This document shows positions 34,998 to 47,683 of a stretch of 64,000 nucleotides of DNA, piece after piece. The notes under the pieces were generated by a model that saw only the letters and a list, made by a program, of their open reading frames with translations, had not been told where the DNA came from and did no database searches. The translations under genes and the position numbers were made by a program. Within the stretch, counting starts at the first letter, position 1. The number at the start of each line of letters is the position of its first letter. Origin of the DNA: Heracleum sosnowskyi (lineage: Eukaryota; Streptophyta; Magnoliopsida; Apiales; Apiaceae); the NCBI GenBank assembly GCA_030848705.1, contig CM061237.1, forward strand, positions 80,967,910-81,031,909, read 5' to 3'.

Positions 34998-37900
34998 ATG
35001 GCCGGAGAATTTATCGTTACCAAAACTAATCATGTCTCATTTTAGAACTTGCAAGCCATTGCGAACTTACAGTTTCGTGCATGGGCAGAGTTTCTGAACA
35101 CACGTTCGTTAGTGGCATATGCTTTGAGTATTCCCGTGGTCCTTTGTATCGATCAATTGACTGCGTTGTACACAACCGCCACGGATACAAGTGAGAATAA
35201 CGTTAGATCCTTCAGTTTTGTTGTGCCAGGGGGCAGAACAATAAGGGTGACGGAACATGACTTTAACAGAATACTACATTTTCCTACAGAAAACCATGTT
35301 CCGGATCCCACGACTGAGGAGGTACATGCTTTCTTCACTCTCATTAGAAGTCAACAACCAAACTTGTTTGTGGGAGAGTTTCTTAAGCATTACCTGACAA
35401 AGCCATGGAACTTTTTCTTTTATACCCTAATCCATGTTTTTACTGCCAAGCTAACAAATTTTCATGGTATTCCCTTATTCCTTCAAAAGATAGGGTTTGC
35501 CATTGCTAACAATAGGCATATTAACATAGGAAGGCTAGTGATTGATCAAGTCATTCTGTGCATGGGACCACTGGATGAAAGAACAGGCATGGACGATGTA
35601 CTTTGTTTCTATCCTAGGTTCCTACAGCTAATTCTCAATGATGTCTTAACAGATGATGAACGTGAGACATTCGTAGACGAGGAGACCATGGAGTGCATGA
35701 GGATGAAGAGAAATGCAATAACCGCTCTGATAAGAAAGACTCATCTTCCAGGGGTACCCACTGTTCTCACTGAATATCTAAGAACGGTGCCCCTACCACT
35801 TCTACCCCCAGGGGAACAGGTAAATGAAGGTAACATTCCTAAAGCTGAACTGGCTCCTGAACCACAACCAATGGATGTTGATCCAGAGCCCTCAGTGGCC
35901 ATTACTGACCAGGAGGTTGCAAACCCACAACCTCTAACCACGGTCGAAGAGCCTTTGGAAGAGCCAAATGAAACCGTAAACGAACCTCCTTCCCCTACTA
36001 TACCCAACATTCAGACATCCGTGAGTGTAGAGGGAGATAGTGCCATAGCAGCACCACATAAGGAGATACACCCTTCACAGATAGTTCATTTCTCTCATCC
36101 AAAGAACCCTTCACAGATTTTTCTGATTTTGCTTGGGCAATGCTAACAAAAGCTATATCTGAACCAATAGCTCAATCAAGTAAGGAAGAATTGACGGAAG
36201 CAACTGGTGTTCCGACCATATTACGGTCAGGTTCACTGGTTGAAGGTTCTAAGAACCAAGGGTCTTCACAGACGTCGAGAGAAGGCTCTGACCTAAATGC
36301 AAAATCTAAAGGGTCATTTCCTAGCTCCCCATATGGAACATATCTGGATCCTGCGGGTAAAGGGTCTGACGTAGGTGCAGATCGGCAACTCGGTGACAAT
36401 GAATCAATTACTATTGAGGAGTTAACTGAGGTGAAGTCTTCACAGACTCAAGGGGAAGGCTTAGGATCTCTGTTGTTAATAGAGCCTGTTTCTAACCCCC
36501 TAGAGATTCAAACTCTAGATCCTTCAAAGGATATATCATCTACGGATGATCAGAAACTTGGTTTAACCAAGGACGGGGACTTGCGAAGCCCCATTGCACC
36601 ACCGGTGACCTCCTTAAGGACGGCTACGGTGTTTTCTTCTGCAGGTACAACTAGCACAAATGGATTGAGTGAAACAAAAACACTTACACCAGGCCTAAGT
36701 GGGAAAGGAAAAATGAGTGAAACACCGACAGAAACGTTGAGTGTACACCCAGAGCCAAATGTGAGGAGTGACACCCTAACCCTGCCAAACATTGATGATC
36801 TGCTACTGCCTACAGAACGAGAGTTCCATGTTCAATCAACATTCAAGGAGATGACAGTTCGTGATAAAGAAGGAAATCCATTATTCAAGGTTCCACTGCG
36901 ACCTTCCTTTGACCAAGGGATCTCCTCTAGTCAAGGCAATGCTTCTTTAAAGACTATTCAAAAGAAGGTTGACTTGGCTGCAGCTGATTCCAGAAGAACA
37001 TTCAGGGTCATTGGCAGTGCATCTGGCACTATAACAGGTACTAAGCAGGCAGTGGACTCCTTGAAGAAGGAAACAATGGAGGAACTGGTCAAATTGAGGA
37101 CGGACGTCAAGGAATTAAAAGATGGATTCATGAATGAAGTGTTTGCTTTGTCGCAAGGACATGAAGCTTTAAGAGAAGACGTTTTGGTTATCCGGGATGG
37201 TCAAGCGCGGGTAAAAGATGCAATGAACACACTTTCAAGAGTGGAGTCTAAACTGACCAAGAGACTGGATCATATGGAAAAGACTACCAACTCAAGATTG
37301 GATAACATTGACGTGACGCTAGCTTCTATGAATGATATGAATAAGCAGATTATGGATTTCTTGGACAACCAAAGCGACGGGGTACAGTCAATCTGGACTA
37401 TGCTAAGGAACCAACAAACTGGACAACATGGACCTTCAAATCAACAACCTGATCCTTCTACTACCTTTTATGCTGAGGATGCTTTTGTCGAGGATTCCTC
37501 AACTAAGGGGGAGAAAGTTGGAGATGGGGAGAAAGGTCTGGATGGATGGGGAATTTGGGAAACAGTTGAAGTTATTCCAGTTAGACAGTACTGGATTGAG
37601 GACATGGTACAAGAAGAGGAAAGTGAAGAGGAATTTGAGTTCATGCAAGAACAACCGATTCAGGAGGAGCATGAGCCATATTATCCAAAGCCTGTTGAAT
37701 ATCCAATCTGGGAGGATAATATGGAAGAAGAAGCAAATTCTCTGTCACAAGAAGAAGAAGCTGCCTTGGAAGTTGTGAGAGCTCAAAGAGTTGCAATAGA
37801 TGCCATGCAAGCTGAGAAAGAGAAACAACAAGCAGTTCTGCGAAGTGAAAAACTGAAGAGGTTCAAGATGTATAGTGAAGTGAGGAAGAAGAAGAAGATG

Positions 37901-38740
37901 ATGGATCTGGCAAAGAAAGAAGGAAGTGACTGGGAGATGGCTTATAAAACCTTTTGCGGAGTTGAAGACGGATTAGAATTCAACGACAATACTGAGGTGG
38001 AGGTTATCATTCAGAACATCAGAAGTGCCAATCTTGAAGATCAGAATTACTTCACATCATTCAGAAACTCTGTGATCTTTCTGAAAGATGGGGTTAAAGC
38101 AAACGGTGCCTGGAACATAGTGATCAACTTTCTTGAGAAAGGTACCTTTGTGATTTCCACTAAGTTTTTTGAACAGAGGACATACAAAGAATTGCAGGTT
38201 ATGCTCATCAAGATACAAAGGACTACAAGGCTAAATGAACTGCTCCGTAAGCATGTTAAAGAGATCTTGATGAAAGTCGGTCCAGAGATTACTGAAGATC
38301 CTCCAATGGTTAGATTCATGACGAATGACTTGTTCAGAATCTGGTATTTGGCTGAGGACAAACTGAGAGACTATCCAAGTAATTATATGATATCAGTTGA
38401 GAAGTATCTTAGATCCACTGGATTCTCATCAACGGAGAAGGACAAAACAGCAGACACTCTAAGATGATTTCTAATGGAGAATGTTCCTTACTATAGGAAG
38501 AGAGTGGAAAGAGGATTGGAAGTGCATCCCAGACTACCAAACATGCCAAAGCTAAACAAGAAAGATGTTAACATTGCATGGTTGTGGGCTGGAGTGGGTC
38601 AAGAGGTAGAGTACATTGGAAGACACATCCTAGGAGCAATCCTTAAACTTGGAGAACCACTGCACCATCCATCTGTGATTGATTATCAAGCTGCTAACTC
38701 CGATCCAATGATTGAAGAAGGTGAGATTGGAATGGACTGA
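34998..38740 (+). pseudogene. ORF3 of element B, disrupted
   Basis: The start is ATG 34998 (MAGEFIVTKTNHV). An in-frame TAG at 35043 (probably from CAG) precedes the conserved N-terminal domain (FRAWAEFLNTRSL, KPWNFFFYTLIHVFTAK, YPRFLQLILNDVL), comparable to the third ORF of SIRE elements. About 65 bases present in element A, encoding a basic SSKRRRIQTK stretch, are deleted near 36085, shifting the frame to 36140-38467. That part holds a long coiled coil (about 36960-37420), an acidic region (EEESEEEFEFMQEQ) and a conserved C-terminal region. A TGA at 38465-38467 (CGA in the family) precedes the last 91 codons. No membrane segment is evident. Confidence 0.85.
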
Positions 38741-38960
38741 AGAAAAGAAGCAAAGAACAAAAGAACTATCAGCTCAGACTAGAGGAACAACTTCTATGTA
38801 TAAAGTTTTATTGTTTTTTGATTTATGAAATCTGGAAATGTATATATATCTGATCTAGAATGCATTTAATATTATTACGCTGTCTTACTTTAATTAGTTT
38901 CATGTTTCCTTAGTTAGTTGAGTTATCATCGAATATTTGCTTGTCGAACTCTATCCAATC

Positions 38961-38974
38961 AAATAGGGGGAGAT
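38961..38974 (+). other. Polypurine tract of element B
   Basis: AAATAGGGGGAGAT directly before the 3' LTR; primes plus-strand DNA synthesis. Confidence 0.85.
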
Positions 38975-40080
38975 TGTAAAGCATAATGTAACATAAGATG
39001 TAAAAGAGATAACTACAACTCAACAAAGGACAAGACATACAAAATATTAACAGAAGCACAGGAATCCAAAATCAAAGAAGAAAAGGTAAACTCAAAAATC
39101 AAAATACGGTATGTATTCTTGAAGTCCGTAAACAGGTCATGGAAAGAAGTTCATGAAAATGTTCAAGCCTCAGTGACAACAAAAGAAACAAGACCTTCAA
39201 GATGACAGAAGTATGTGAATTATTTAGGGTTAAGTACCACAGGATTCCAGTGATTTATTTGAAGCAACCAGGACGACAAAGGACTTATCAACAACATTGA
39301 ATTCAAGACATAGAAGAAGAATTGATCAAGTGTTATTTATCTGTGAACCAGACCAGTTGCACTAGTTGACGGCACTTAAAAGATCAAGTTGTTTCATCGT
39401 CTCAGAAGAAATTGATACAGTCTAAAACTGAAATACCCTGAAGCTCAGAAGCTTTTCTAAAAGATCAAGTACAAGAAAAGATTTCGATGGTTTTTCTATT
39501 TAGAAAACCATCGAATGAGTTTATAGAAAACAATTAGAATTCTATTTTAAAAGAATTTGACTTTCGATAGTTTTTAATAAAAACTATCGAATGGTAAATT
39601 CCTTTTAAAGATTCGATAGTTTTTAATTTGGAAAAGCAGGTGGTGAAGTGACTTTGTTGTCAGGTTGATGAAGATCCAACGGCCAAGGTTAATTCTATTA
39701 AATTGGTTCGATGGTTTTTCAAAAACTAAGTCTACAATTACTAACAGAGGAAGAGTGTCTTTTTCAGTCGAGGTTCTTCACAATAGCAATTACTAAGAGA
39801 GAGTTTGAGCCAGAGAGATTACTGAAGAAATTAATATTGCTCAGATTTCTATCATTGTATTGATTGTGATTAACCTATAACTCATTGAAGCTAATCTACG
39901 GATTAGAAATTGTAGCACCCCTCGAGGATTATATTTATAAAAAGATATATTCCTCGAATCTTGGTTTGGTTTGGTGTGTTTGATTTCGTTATAGAACTGA
40001 ATGAATTATCCGCGAACGAAATTGAATTATTTGTGAGTATCGTATTCAACCCCCCCTTCTACGATACTTTGGACCTAACA
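38975..40080 (+). repeat. 3' LTR of element B
   Basis: 1106 bp, with the same ends as the 5' LTR. Differences from the 5' copy are scattered substitutions and a few small indels. Confidence 0.93.
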
Positions 40081-40472
40081 AATAACACCTCAAATGGTGT
40101 CCCAAACTCGATACTTAAGTCAAACAATGCTCAAGCATCTCCCAAACAAGACCTAAGACGATTACATCTCTTAAGTATTCACCTATCAAACAAATACAAT
40201 ATGACTATGTTTATATAGCCATCCAAAACTTAGCCACCAAGACTTGTCATACTTGTATTACAAGACTTACCATACTTGTTATACAAGACTTTTTATTCTT
40301 GGTACCTAATTCCCTAATTTAATCATGACCAAGACATACCATATATAATAATTGTCTATCCATACAATTATTACCATATATAATAATTGTCTACCCATAC
40401 AATTATTACCAAAACAGTAATCACCCAAATTCATATTACCATATTGGGTTGAACAACCGGTCAAACCCAACA
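40081..40472 (-). repeat. LTR of element G, 5' part
   Basis: On the minus strand it starts TGTTGGGTTTGACCGG at about 40472, within the RT codons of element A, and runs to the B insertion at 40081. Flanks of B are AATAT (left) and AATAA (right), an imperfect 5-bp target duplication. Confidence 0.75.
40338..40409. repeat. Two tandem 35-bp repeats in LTR G
   Basis: Copies start at 40338 and 40373 with ACCATATATAATAATTG and differ at one position (TATCC versus TACCC). Confidence 0.85.
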
Positions 40473-40737
40473 CATGATGGGTGAATTGTCATTCTTTCTT
40501 GGACTACAAGTGTATCAAAGGCTAGATGGAATATTCATTTGCCAGTCCAAGTACATTAAAGATCTTCTAAAGAAGTATCAAACGGAAGACTCATCTACAA
40601 CAAAGACTCCTATGCCAACTGCCACTAAGCTTGATAAGGATGAAACTGGTAAGAAGGTTGACATCACAAGCTACAGAGGTTTGATAGGCTCTTTACTATA
40701 TCTCACTGCAAGTAGACCAGATATAATGTTGTGCTAG
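40473..40737 (+). pseudogene. pol: pol of element A, RT fragment
   Basis: Encodes MMGELSFFLGLQVYQRLDG to SLLYLTASRPDIM, the C-terminal RT region after the catalytic YVDD (which is missing). At 40737 it jumps into spacer sequence, so RNase H is deleted. About 1.7 kb of IN-RT present in element B is also absent between 26168 and 40473. Confidence 0.85.
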
Positions 40738-41632
40738 GTACTGGTAGCAAAAATCTATCGAAAAAGGAATTTCGATGGATTTTCTAAGTACTGGACAAAA
40801 ACTATCGAATGATTTATTCGATGGTTTTTGAAAAAGAAAGGAAATCTATCGAAGGGTATATCTCGATGGTTTTTGAAAAAGGAAATGAAATCTATCGGAA
40901 TAATTTAATTCTTTCATATTTAAAATTCTCGATAGTTTTTCAGAAAGGATAATGTTTGATAGTTTTTGATTTTTAAAGTTAAAAACCTTCGATAGTTTTT
41001 TGGTAAAAGTCTGTTCAAATTCAAATTTTATCAACTTCGATAGTTTTTCAAAAACTATCGAAGTGTGATATGACTTTTATGCCCCTTAGAAAAACCATCG
41101 ACAGTTCATTTTAAAATCTATCGAACATGAAATGACGAAAATACCCCTGAGTTTCAAACAGTATTTAACAGCCCCTTAGACGTTTTTCTGTGATAATTTT
41201 CAGATCTAAGCTTTTGTTTTATACTTACACAGACAAGAACATCACCATCGATATTTTCTTGAGTTTTCACTGTTTAAAACTTGATAAAGTCACTAGTTTT
41301 TCACTATTAGTTTATTTTAACCGTGGAATTGTGATTGTTTTGAGTTTTTCAACTTACTGTTAAAGAGAAAACATCGAAAGTGACACTTCTAGATCCTAAC
41401 AATTGTTGACCGAGTTCTTCTTTGGAAATTAGTTGTTCAACAATTGATTTCTTTTAGTTGTTTAGTAAAAAAATTCGAAGGTTAACAATTAGGGTTCTAA
41501 ATTCAAAGTGTTCGAGTTTGTGAATTAATTAGTAAAAAGGGGTTATTTTAAAAGTTGATTAATTAGAAATAATTAATTAAAATAGTTTTGGTATTAATTT
41601 AAATTTTCTGGATTTTTTTTTTGAAAAATACA
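40738..41632. other. Motif-rich spacer (A)
   Basis: Non-coding. Contains about ten TTCGATAGTTTTT/TCGATGGTTTTT copies in both orientations and the perfect 14-bp hairpin near 41036-41064, matching the spacer of element B. Confidence 0.75.
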
Positions 41633-44600
41633 ATGGCCAGAGAATTTATTTTTTACCAAAACTAATCATGTCTAGTTTAAAAATGTGCAATCCATTACGA
41701 ACATTCAGTTCCGTGCATGGGCACAATTTTTGAACACACGTTCTTTAATGGCATACGCTTTAAGTACTCCTGCGGTCCTTTGTATTGATCAATTGACTGC
41801 ACTGTACACAACACCACTGACACATCGGAGAATAATATATCTTCTTTCAGTTTTTTTGTGCCAGGGGGCAGAACAATTAGGGTGACGGAACATGATTTAA
41901 ACAGAATATTACATTTTCCTACAGAAAACCTTGTTCCTGATCCCAATACTGAAGAAATACATGCTTTCTTCACTCTCATTAGAAGTCAACAACCAAACTT
42001 CTTTGTGGGAGAGTTTTTAAAGCATTACCTGACAAAGCCATGGAACTTTTTCTTTTATACTTTAATCCATGTTTTTACTGCCAAGCTTACAAATCTGCAT
42101 GGTATTCCTTTGTTTCTTTAGAAGCTAGGGTTTGCCATTGCTAACAATAGGCATATAAACATTGGATGACTTGTGATTGATCAAATAATTCTGTGCATGG
42201 GACCACTGGAAGAGAGAATATGCATTTATGATGTACTTTGTTTCTATCCAAGGTTCCTACAGCTAATTCTTAATGATGTGTTAACAGCTGAAGAACAGAA
42301 CATTTTTGAAGGTGAGGAGACCATGGATTGTATGAAGATGAAGAGCAATGCTACAACGGCTCTTATCAAGAAGAACCATCTTCCAAGGGTGCCCACTATT
42401 CTCACTGAATATCTTAGAACGGTACCCCTACCACTTCTACCCCCATGGGAACAAGTAAATGAAGGTAATATTCCTGAACCTGTTGTGGCTCCACAACCTA
42501 AACCAGTGGATGTAGATCCAGAGCCCTCAGCGGCTATTCCTGACCAAGAGGTTGAAAACCCACAATCTCTAACCACGGTCACAGAGCTTTTGCATGAGCC
42601 AAACACTAAACGAAGCTCCTACCCCTACTATACCAAACATTCAGACATCCATGAGTGTAGAGGGAGATAGTGCCTTAGCAGCACCACATAAGGAGATACG
42701 TCCTTCAACAACAGCTCTGCCTTCCTCTAAAAGGAGAAGAATACAAACCAAGGCAACTGTTGATACTTCATTTCTCTCATCCAAACAGCCCTTTACTGAT
42801 TTTTTTGATGTTGATTGGGTAATGCTTACAAAAGCCATATCTGAACCAATAGCTCAATCAAGTAAGGAAGAATTGACGGAAGCAACTGGTGTTCCGGCCA
42901 TATTACGGCCAGGATCACTGGTTGAAGGTTCTGAATTGAACCAAGAGTCTTCACAGACGTCGAGAGAAGGTTCTGACCTAAATGCAAAATCTAAAGGGTC
43001 ATTACCTAGCTCCCCAGATGGAACATATCTGGATCCTGCGGGTACAGGGTCTGACGTAGGTGCAGATCGGCAACTCGGTGACAATGAATCAATTTTAATT
43101 GAGGAGTTAACTGAGGAAAAGTCTTCACAGACTTTAGAGGAAGTTTCAGGATCTCTACTGTTAATAGAGCCTGATTCTAGCCTCCTAGAGATTCAAACTC
43201 TAGATCCTACAAAGGATACATCATCTAAGGATGATCAGCAACTTGGTATATCCAAGGACGGGCACTTGCGAAGCCCCATTACACCACCGGTGACCTCCTT
43301 AAGGATGGCTATAGTGATTTCTGATGCAGATACACACATCAAGACGGGAATGAGTGAAACAAAAACACTATCACCTGGCCTGAGTGGGAAAGGTAAAATG
43401 AGTGAAACACTAACAGAAACGTTGAGTGAACACCCAGAGCCAAACGTGAGGAGTGACACCCAAACCCTAACAAATATTGATAATCTACTACCAGCAACAG
43501 ATAGAGAGTTACAAATTCAATCCACTCTCAAGGAGATGATAGTTCATGATCGTCAAGGAAATCCATTATTAAAAGTCCCACTGAGACCTTCCTTTGACCA
43601 AGGGATCTCCTCCGGTCCAGTTGATGCTTCTTTATCTACTATTCAACAGAAGATTGACTTGGCTGCGGCTGATTCCAGAAGAACTTACAGGGTCTTAGGC
43701 AGTGCATCTGGCACTATAACATGTACAAAACAGGCAGTGGACTCCCTGAAGAAGGAAGATATGGAGGAACTGGTCGAATTGAGAGCAGACGTCAAGGAAC
43801 TAAGAGATGGATTTGTCAATGAGGTGCATGTCTTACAACAAGGACAAGAATCTTTAACTGAAGACGTTCTGGTTATCCGTGATGGTCAAGCAAGAGTCAA
43901 GGATGCAATGAATACACTGTCAAGAGTGGAGTCTCGCCTCAACAAGAGATTGGATAGAATCGAGCATACTACCAACTCAAGACTGAATGACATTGACCTG
44001 AAGCTAGCTTCTATGCAAGAAATGAACAAGGACATTGCTCTATTCATGGAGAACCAAACTGACGGAGTAGAGTCAATCTGGAATATATTGAGAAACCAAC
44101 AACCTGGTCCTTCATCAACCTATCATGCTGAGGATTACTTCGTGGAGGATTCCTCAACTAAGGGGGAGAAAGAAGGATATGGGAAATGGGAAACTAATGA
44201 AAATATCATAACCACTATTCCAGTGAGACAATACTGGACTGAAGATCTTGTACTGGAAGAAGAAAGTGAAGAGGGATTTGAGGTCATGCATGAGCAACCA
44301 CAGGAAGAGCATGAACCGTATTATCCAGAGCCAATAGAACATCCTATCTTGGATGATGATATGGAATAAGCAAATCCTCTATCACTTGAACAAGAAGCTT
44401 CCTTGGAAAGATTAAAAGCTGAGAAAGCGGAAAGAGATGCCAGGCAAGCTGAGAAGGAAACTCACCAAGCAGTTCAAAGAAGTGAGAAGCTTAAAATGTT
44501 CAAGATGTATAATGAATCAAGGAATAAGAAGATGATTGATTTGGCACAGAAACAAGGAAAATAATGGGAGGTAGCTTACAACACTTTTTGCGGAGTTGAA

Positions 44601-45141
44601 GACGGATTAGAAGTCAACGACAATGCTGAGGTGGAAGTTATCATTCAAGATATAAGAGGTGCAAATCAAGAAGATGATACTTACTTCACTGCATTGAGAC
44701 ATTCTATGATCTTTCTGAAAGCTGGGGTTAAAGCAAATGGTGCCTGGAACATACTGATCAATTTTATTGACAAAGGTACATTTGTGATATCCACTAAGTT
44801 TTTGGAACAGAGAACTTACACTGAACTGCAGGTGATTCTCATTCAGTTGAGAAGTATCTTAGATCCACTGGATTATGATCTACGGAGAAGGACAAAGCAG
44901 CAGACACTCTAAGAAGATATTTGATGGAGAATGATCCATATTATAGGAAGAGAGTGGAAAGAGGATTGGAAGTGCATCCCAGACTACCAAACATGCCAAA
45001 GCTAAACAAGAAAGATGTTAATATTGCATGGGTGTGGGCTGGAGTGGGTCAAGAGGTTGAGTATATCGGAAGACACATCAAAGGAGCAATCCTTAAACCT
45101 GGAGAACCACTGCACTATCCATCTGTGATTGATTATCAAGA
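41633..45141 (+). pseudogene. ORF3 of element A, heavily disrupted and truncated
   Basis: Homologous to B ORF3. The ATG at 41633 (MAREFI) is followed by a one-base insertion in a T run, then recognisable pieces at 41685-41885, 41858-42121, 42173-42670, 42594-44369, 44631-44912 and 44921-45141. Stops and frameshifts separate them. This copy keeps the basic stretch SSKRRRIQTK (near 42730) that B lost, the coiled coil (about 43640-44090) and the acidic region. The end is cut by the Athila LTR in VIDYQD. Confidence 0.8.
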
Positions 45142-46576
45142 TGATGTTCACACAATATCACGTAAGTATACGCGGTCACAAGTAATATAAGAATAAGTAG
45201 AGTTCGTTCCCACAGAGACTGTTTTGGTTATTATAGTTATGCACTTATGCAACAATGTATGGCTATCGTTCAATGCTAAGACAAGTATCAAAGTTGTGTT
45301 TGATTAACTAAATTAACTAAACAAAATACCAAGACAATATTAAACTAAAGATTGCTGTTGAATTACTTATGAGAATAAAACATGGGATCCTAACTTCATT
45401 AAATACTTCATCTAGAGTCTTTTGTCTTTAATCAATGCATGTGACAGTTGTGATAACTAATCGGATAACACGAAATCAGTACACGCTACCTTTCAGTATA
45501 CGTATACCAAACCACTCAAACATCCACAAAAGAGATAGAAGTTGAGCAGACACCAATTATGCTTAGACCCTATATGTCTATAAGATTTGAAAACATAACG
45601 GTTTAACGAGCAAGTTATCCATTCAGATTACATAGGGCAAGTAAGATGGTTAAAATCATCTACGAATCATGCATGACAAACATACATAAACCTATGCTAG
45701 CATGGCAAGATCTAAACCTCTATATCCACTTTCGCATTCAATAGAGATTAACAAACAATCTTAGATGTTAGCTACGCATCCAAGAAGAATAAGCACAACC
45801 AAACTAGGATATCAATTAGCCATCACACACACATCTTTAAAACAATTAACTACTAAAATCCATAAATAAATCCGTTAGAATCCCACGACGACAATTAGTT
45901 CATAATCGAACTGTTCATCATCGTGGGTTCTGATGAAAACATGATAATAAATATGTTTAGAATACTGAATAAAAAGTACTAGAGTTTAAGAAAGAACAAA
46001 CGAGAATCCAAAGAGAATCCAAGTATCGCCTAATTTAGAAGAATACAAAGATTAGATGAAACTAGGTCTTCGTAAATCAGTCGTCTTCTTGTTCTCCTCA
46101 CCGGTGGATGAATATGTATGTATGTATATTGATTGTGTCTCAAAATTCGTCCACCATTACTTTATATAAGCCACAAAGTTGACTGGTCAAGGGCTAATTT
46201 CCTTTTTAGCATCAGAATTGCAATTTCAGGATTTGGCAGGGCGCGGGCGCGCTTGAAGTAGCGCGGGCGCGCTTCAAGTGAATTCAAACAGGGCGCGGGC
46301 GCGCCTGAAGTAGCGTGGGCGCGCTTGACATTCTGTCAGAAATTTTCTGTTTTGCTTTTCTTTGACTTGCTTTGCACACTCTTGACTTGCAACTCCCACA
46401 CTTCAACAAGGATGTTCATTTACCACCAAATAACCACTTTAGCTCCACAATTCTGCTAAGAAACATCTCTGCACATTCTAACACAAAACACCTTACAAAC
46501 ACCAGAAACTTGAGAACAAAACAACCAATTTAAGCCAATTTAGGACGATCCAAGTGGATATGAAATCCACTTATCA
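45142..46576 (-). repeat. 3' LTR of the Athila-like element
   Basis: On the minus strand it starts TGATAAGTGGATTTCATA at 46576, next to a polypurine tract, and ends ...GTGTGAACATCA at about 45142 (TGAT...ATCA ends; 45145 is also possible). About 1.43 kb. Four copies of a GCGCGGGCGCGC word lie at 46239-46324 in an otherwise AT-rich LTR. Confidence 0.82.
46239..46324. repeat. Four GC-rich GGGCGCGGGCGCGC motifs in the Athila LTR
   Basis: Copies at 46239-46252, 46261-46272, 46291-46305 and 46313-46324 (the last has GCGTGGGCGCGC). The same word occurs twice in this element's gag coding region (60903-60935). Confidence 0.9.
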
Positions 46577-46593
46577 CACCCCCAAACTTAAAC
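46577..46593 (-). other. Polypurine tract of the Athila-like element
   Basis: GTTTAAGTTTGGGGGTG on the minus strand, immediately upstream of the 3' LTR. Confidence 0.8.
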
Positions 46594-47343
46594 CGATGCT
46601 TGTCCTCAAGCATAAACAGTCTCTACTAACTATAATGCAATGCATGAATGCAACTAATATGAAAATGCAAACGATCCCATCAAACTAACCATAACCAATC
46701 AACAAGCCAACATCTCAAAGAATGCAATCTTTCAAACAGAGTTCGAACAAATTCCGGTATACTAACCATACAAACACAGAAACGTGCGTGTGTGCAATGC
46801 TCATCAATATACTCCCAAACTAAACCAAGACCATATCCTATTCTTCACCAAAACAACCACAAGCTTATAAACAGAATGAACTCTAGACACAAGAAACCAC
46901 TTAAAGACACCTCAATATCCAATTGAGCTAGACAGGAACTCATGCTTTATTATGACACACATGCTTATTTGACCGTGCAATGGCTGAGACCCCGAAAGGC
47001 TTATACAATAATACCCATGTAGCGAGCTTTAGGTTAGTGGATCCCAGACCGGAAAAGTCTTAGGTCACTAGGCACAAAGTCCCCTAGAACTTAATTGCTC
47101 GAGTATTAAAGAGCTCAACCTGATCAACTCTGCATAAACACAACTAACACAACTCTTTTTTTTTTCTTTTTTTTTTCTTTTTTTTTCTATTTTTTTTATT
47201 TCGGAATGAGTGCGCTTTGCCTTTTTCTCATCCCACCCTAGACTACTCATCTTTTCAATGAGCCGGCTACTAGCCATTTGACGCCTAGACTTATTGACAA
47301 CTAGCATGAAATCCCTGGTTTCCCCCAAACTTAGATTTAAGTG
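46594..47343. other. Athila 3' non-coding region
   Basis: No ORF I trust. Contains a T-rich low-complexity tract (about 47155-47202) and ends at the target site AAGTG (47339-47343) of element D. Confidence 0.6.
47339..47343. other. Target-site duplication of D, left copy
   Basis: AAGTG, matched by 58645-58649 on the right. It proves D inserted as a unit into the Athila sequence. Confidence 0.95.
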
Positions 47344-47674
47344 TGTTAGATCAGAATTCAATGATTGTCAGGAGCTAGACTCAACTGATCAGGATTACTG
47401 ACGTCATCAGTATTGCATGGTCATCAGTATTTGACTAAGCGTCAGTATCTTGTTTATCATCAGGATTCCTACTCAGACTATGATCAGGTTTGATCATCAG
47501 GACTTGAATCTGATCAGGATTCCTACTTCGAGTTATATATGGAGTCTAGTTAAACATGGAAGTTTATTTCTGTCGGTTCCTGGTTTGTAGAATGCAGCTA
47601 TCGATTAAAGATATGTTTCTATCTTTGTTATTGATTAGGACTTATCTTGTAATTGATAGAGAAGCTGTGTGTAG

Positions 47675-47683
47675 TATATAAAC
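47675..47683 (+). promoter_or_regulatory. TATA box of element D
   Basis: TATATAAAC in the 5' LTR, about 160 bp upstream of the polyadenylation signal. It implies transcription starting near 47710 (copy in the 3' LTR at 58376-58384). Confidence 0.7.

Larger units (their letters stand above)
26634..40080 (+). mobile_element. SIRE-type copia element B, complete but with stops
   Basis: A complete 13.4-kb element: LTRs at both ends, primer site, gag, pol, 1.4-kb motif-rich spacer, ORF3 and polypurine tract. It is inserted in the LTR of element G. Long frames persist, and most lesions are single stop codons rather than frameshifts. The LTRs differ by roughly 2 percent by eye, clearly more than those of D, so it inserted earlier. 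Confidence 0.92.
40473..45141 (+). mobile_element. SIRE-type copia element A, 3' part
   Basis: Continuation of element A after the G+B block: an RT fragment, a motif-rich spacer and a decayed ORF3. It is cut at about 45142 by the Athila LTR; no polypurine tract or 3' LTR of A is seen. Confidence 0.88.

Noticed and set aside
47068..47361. Lys-rich 97-codon minus-strand ORF
   Set aside because: Made by a poly-T tract and crosses the D insertion boundary; no homology seen.
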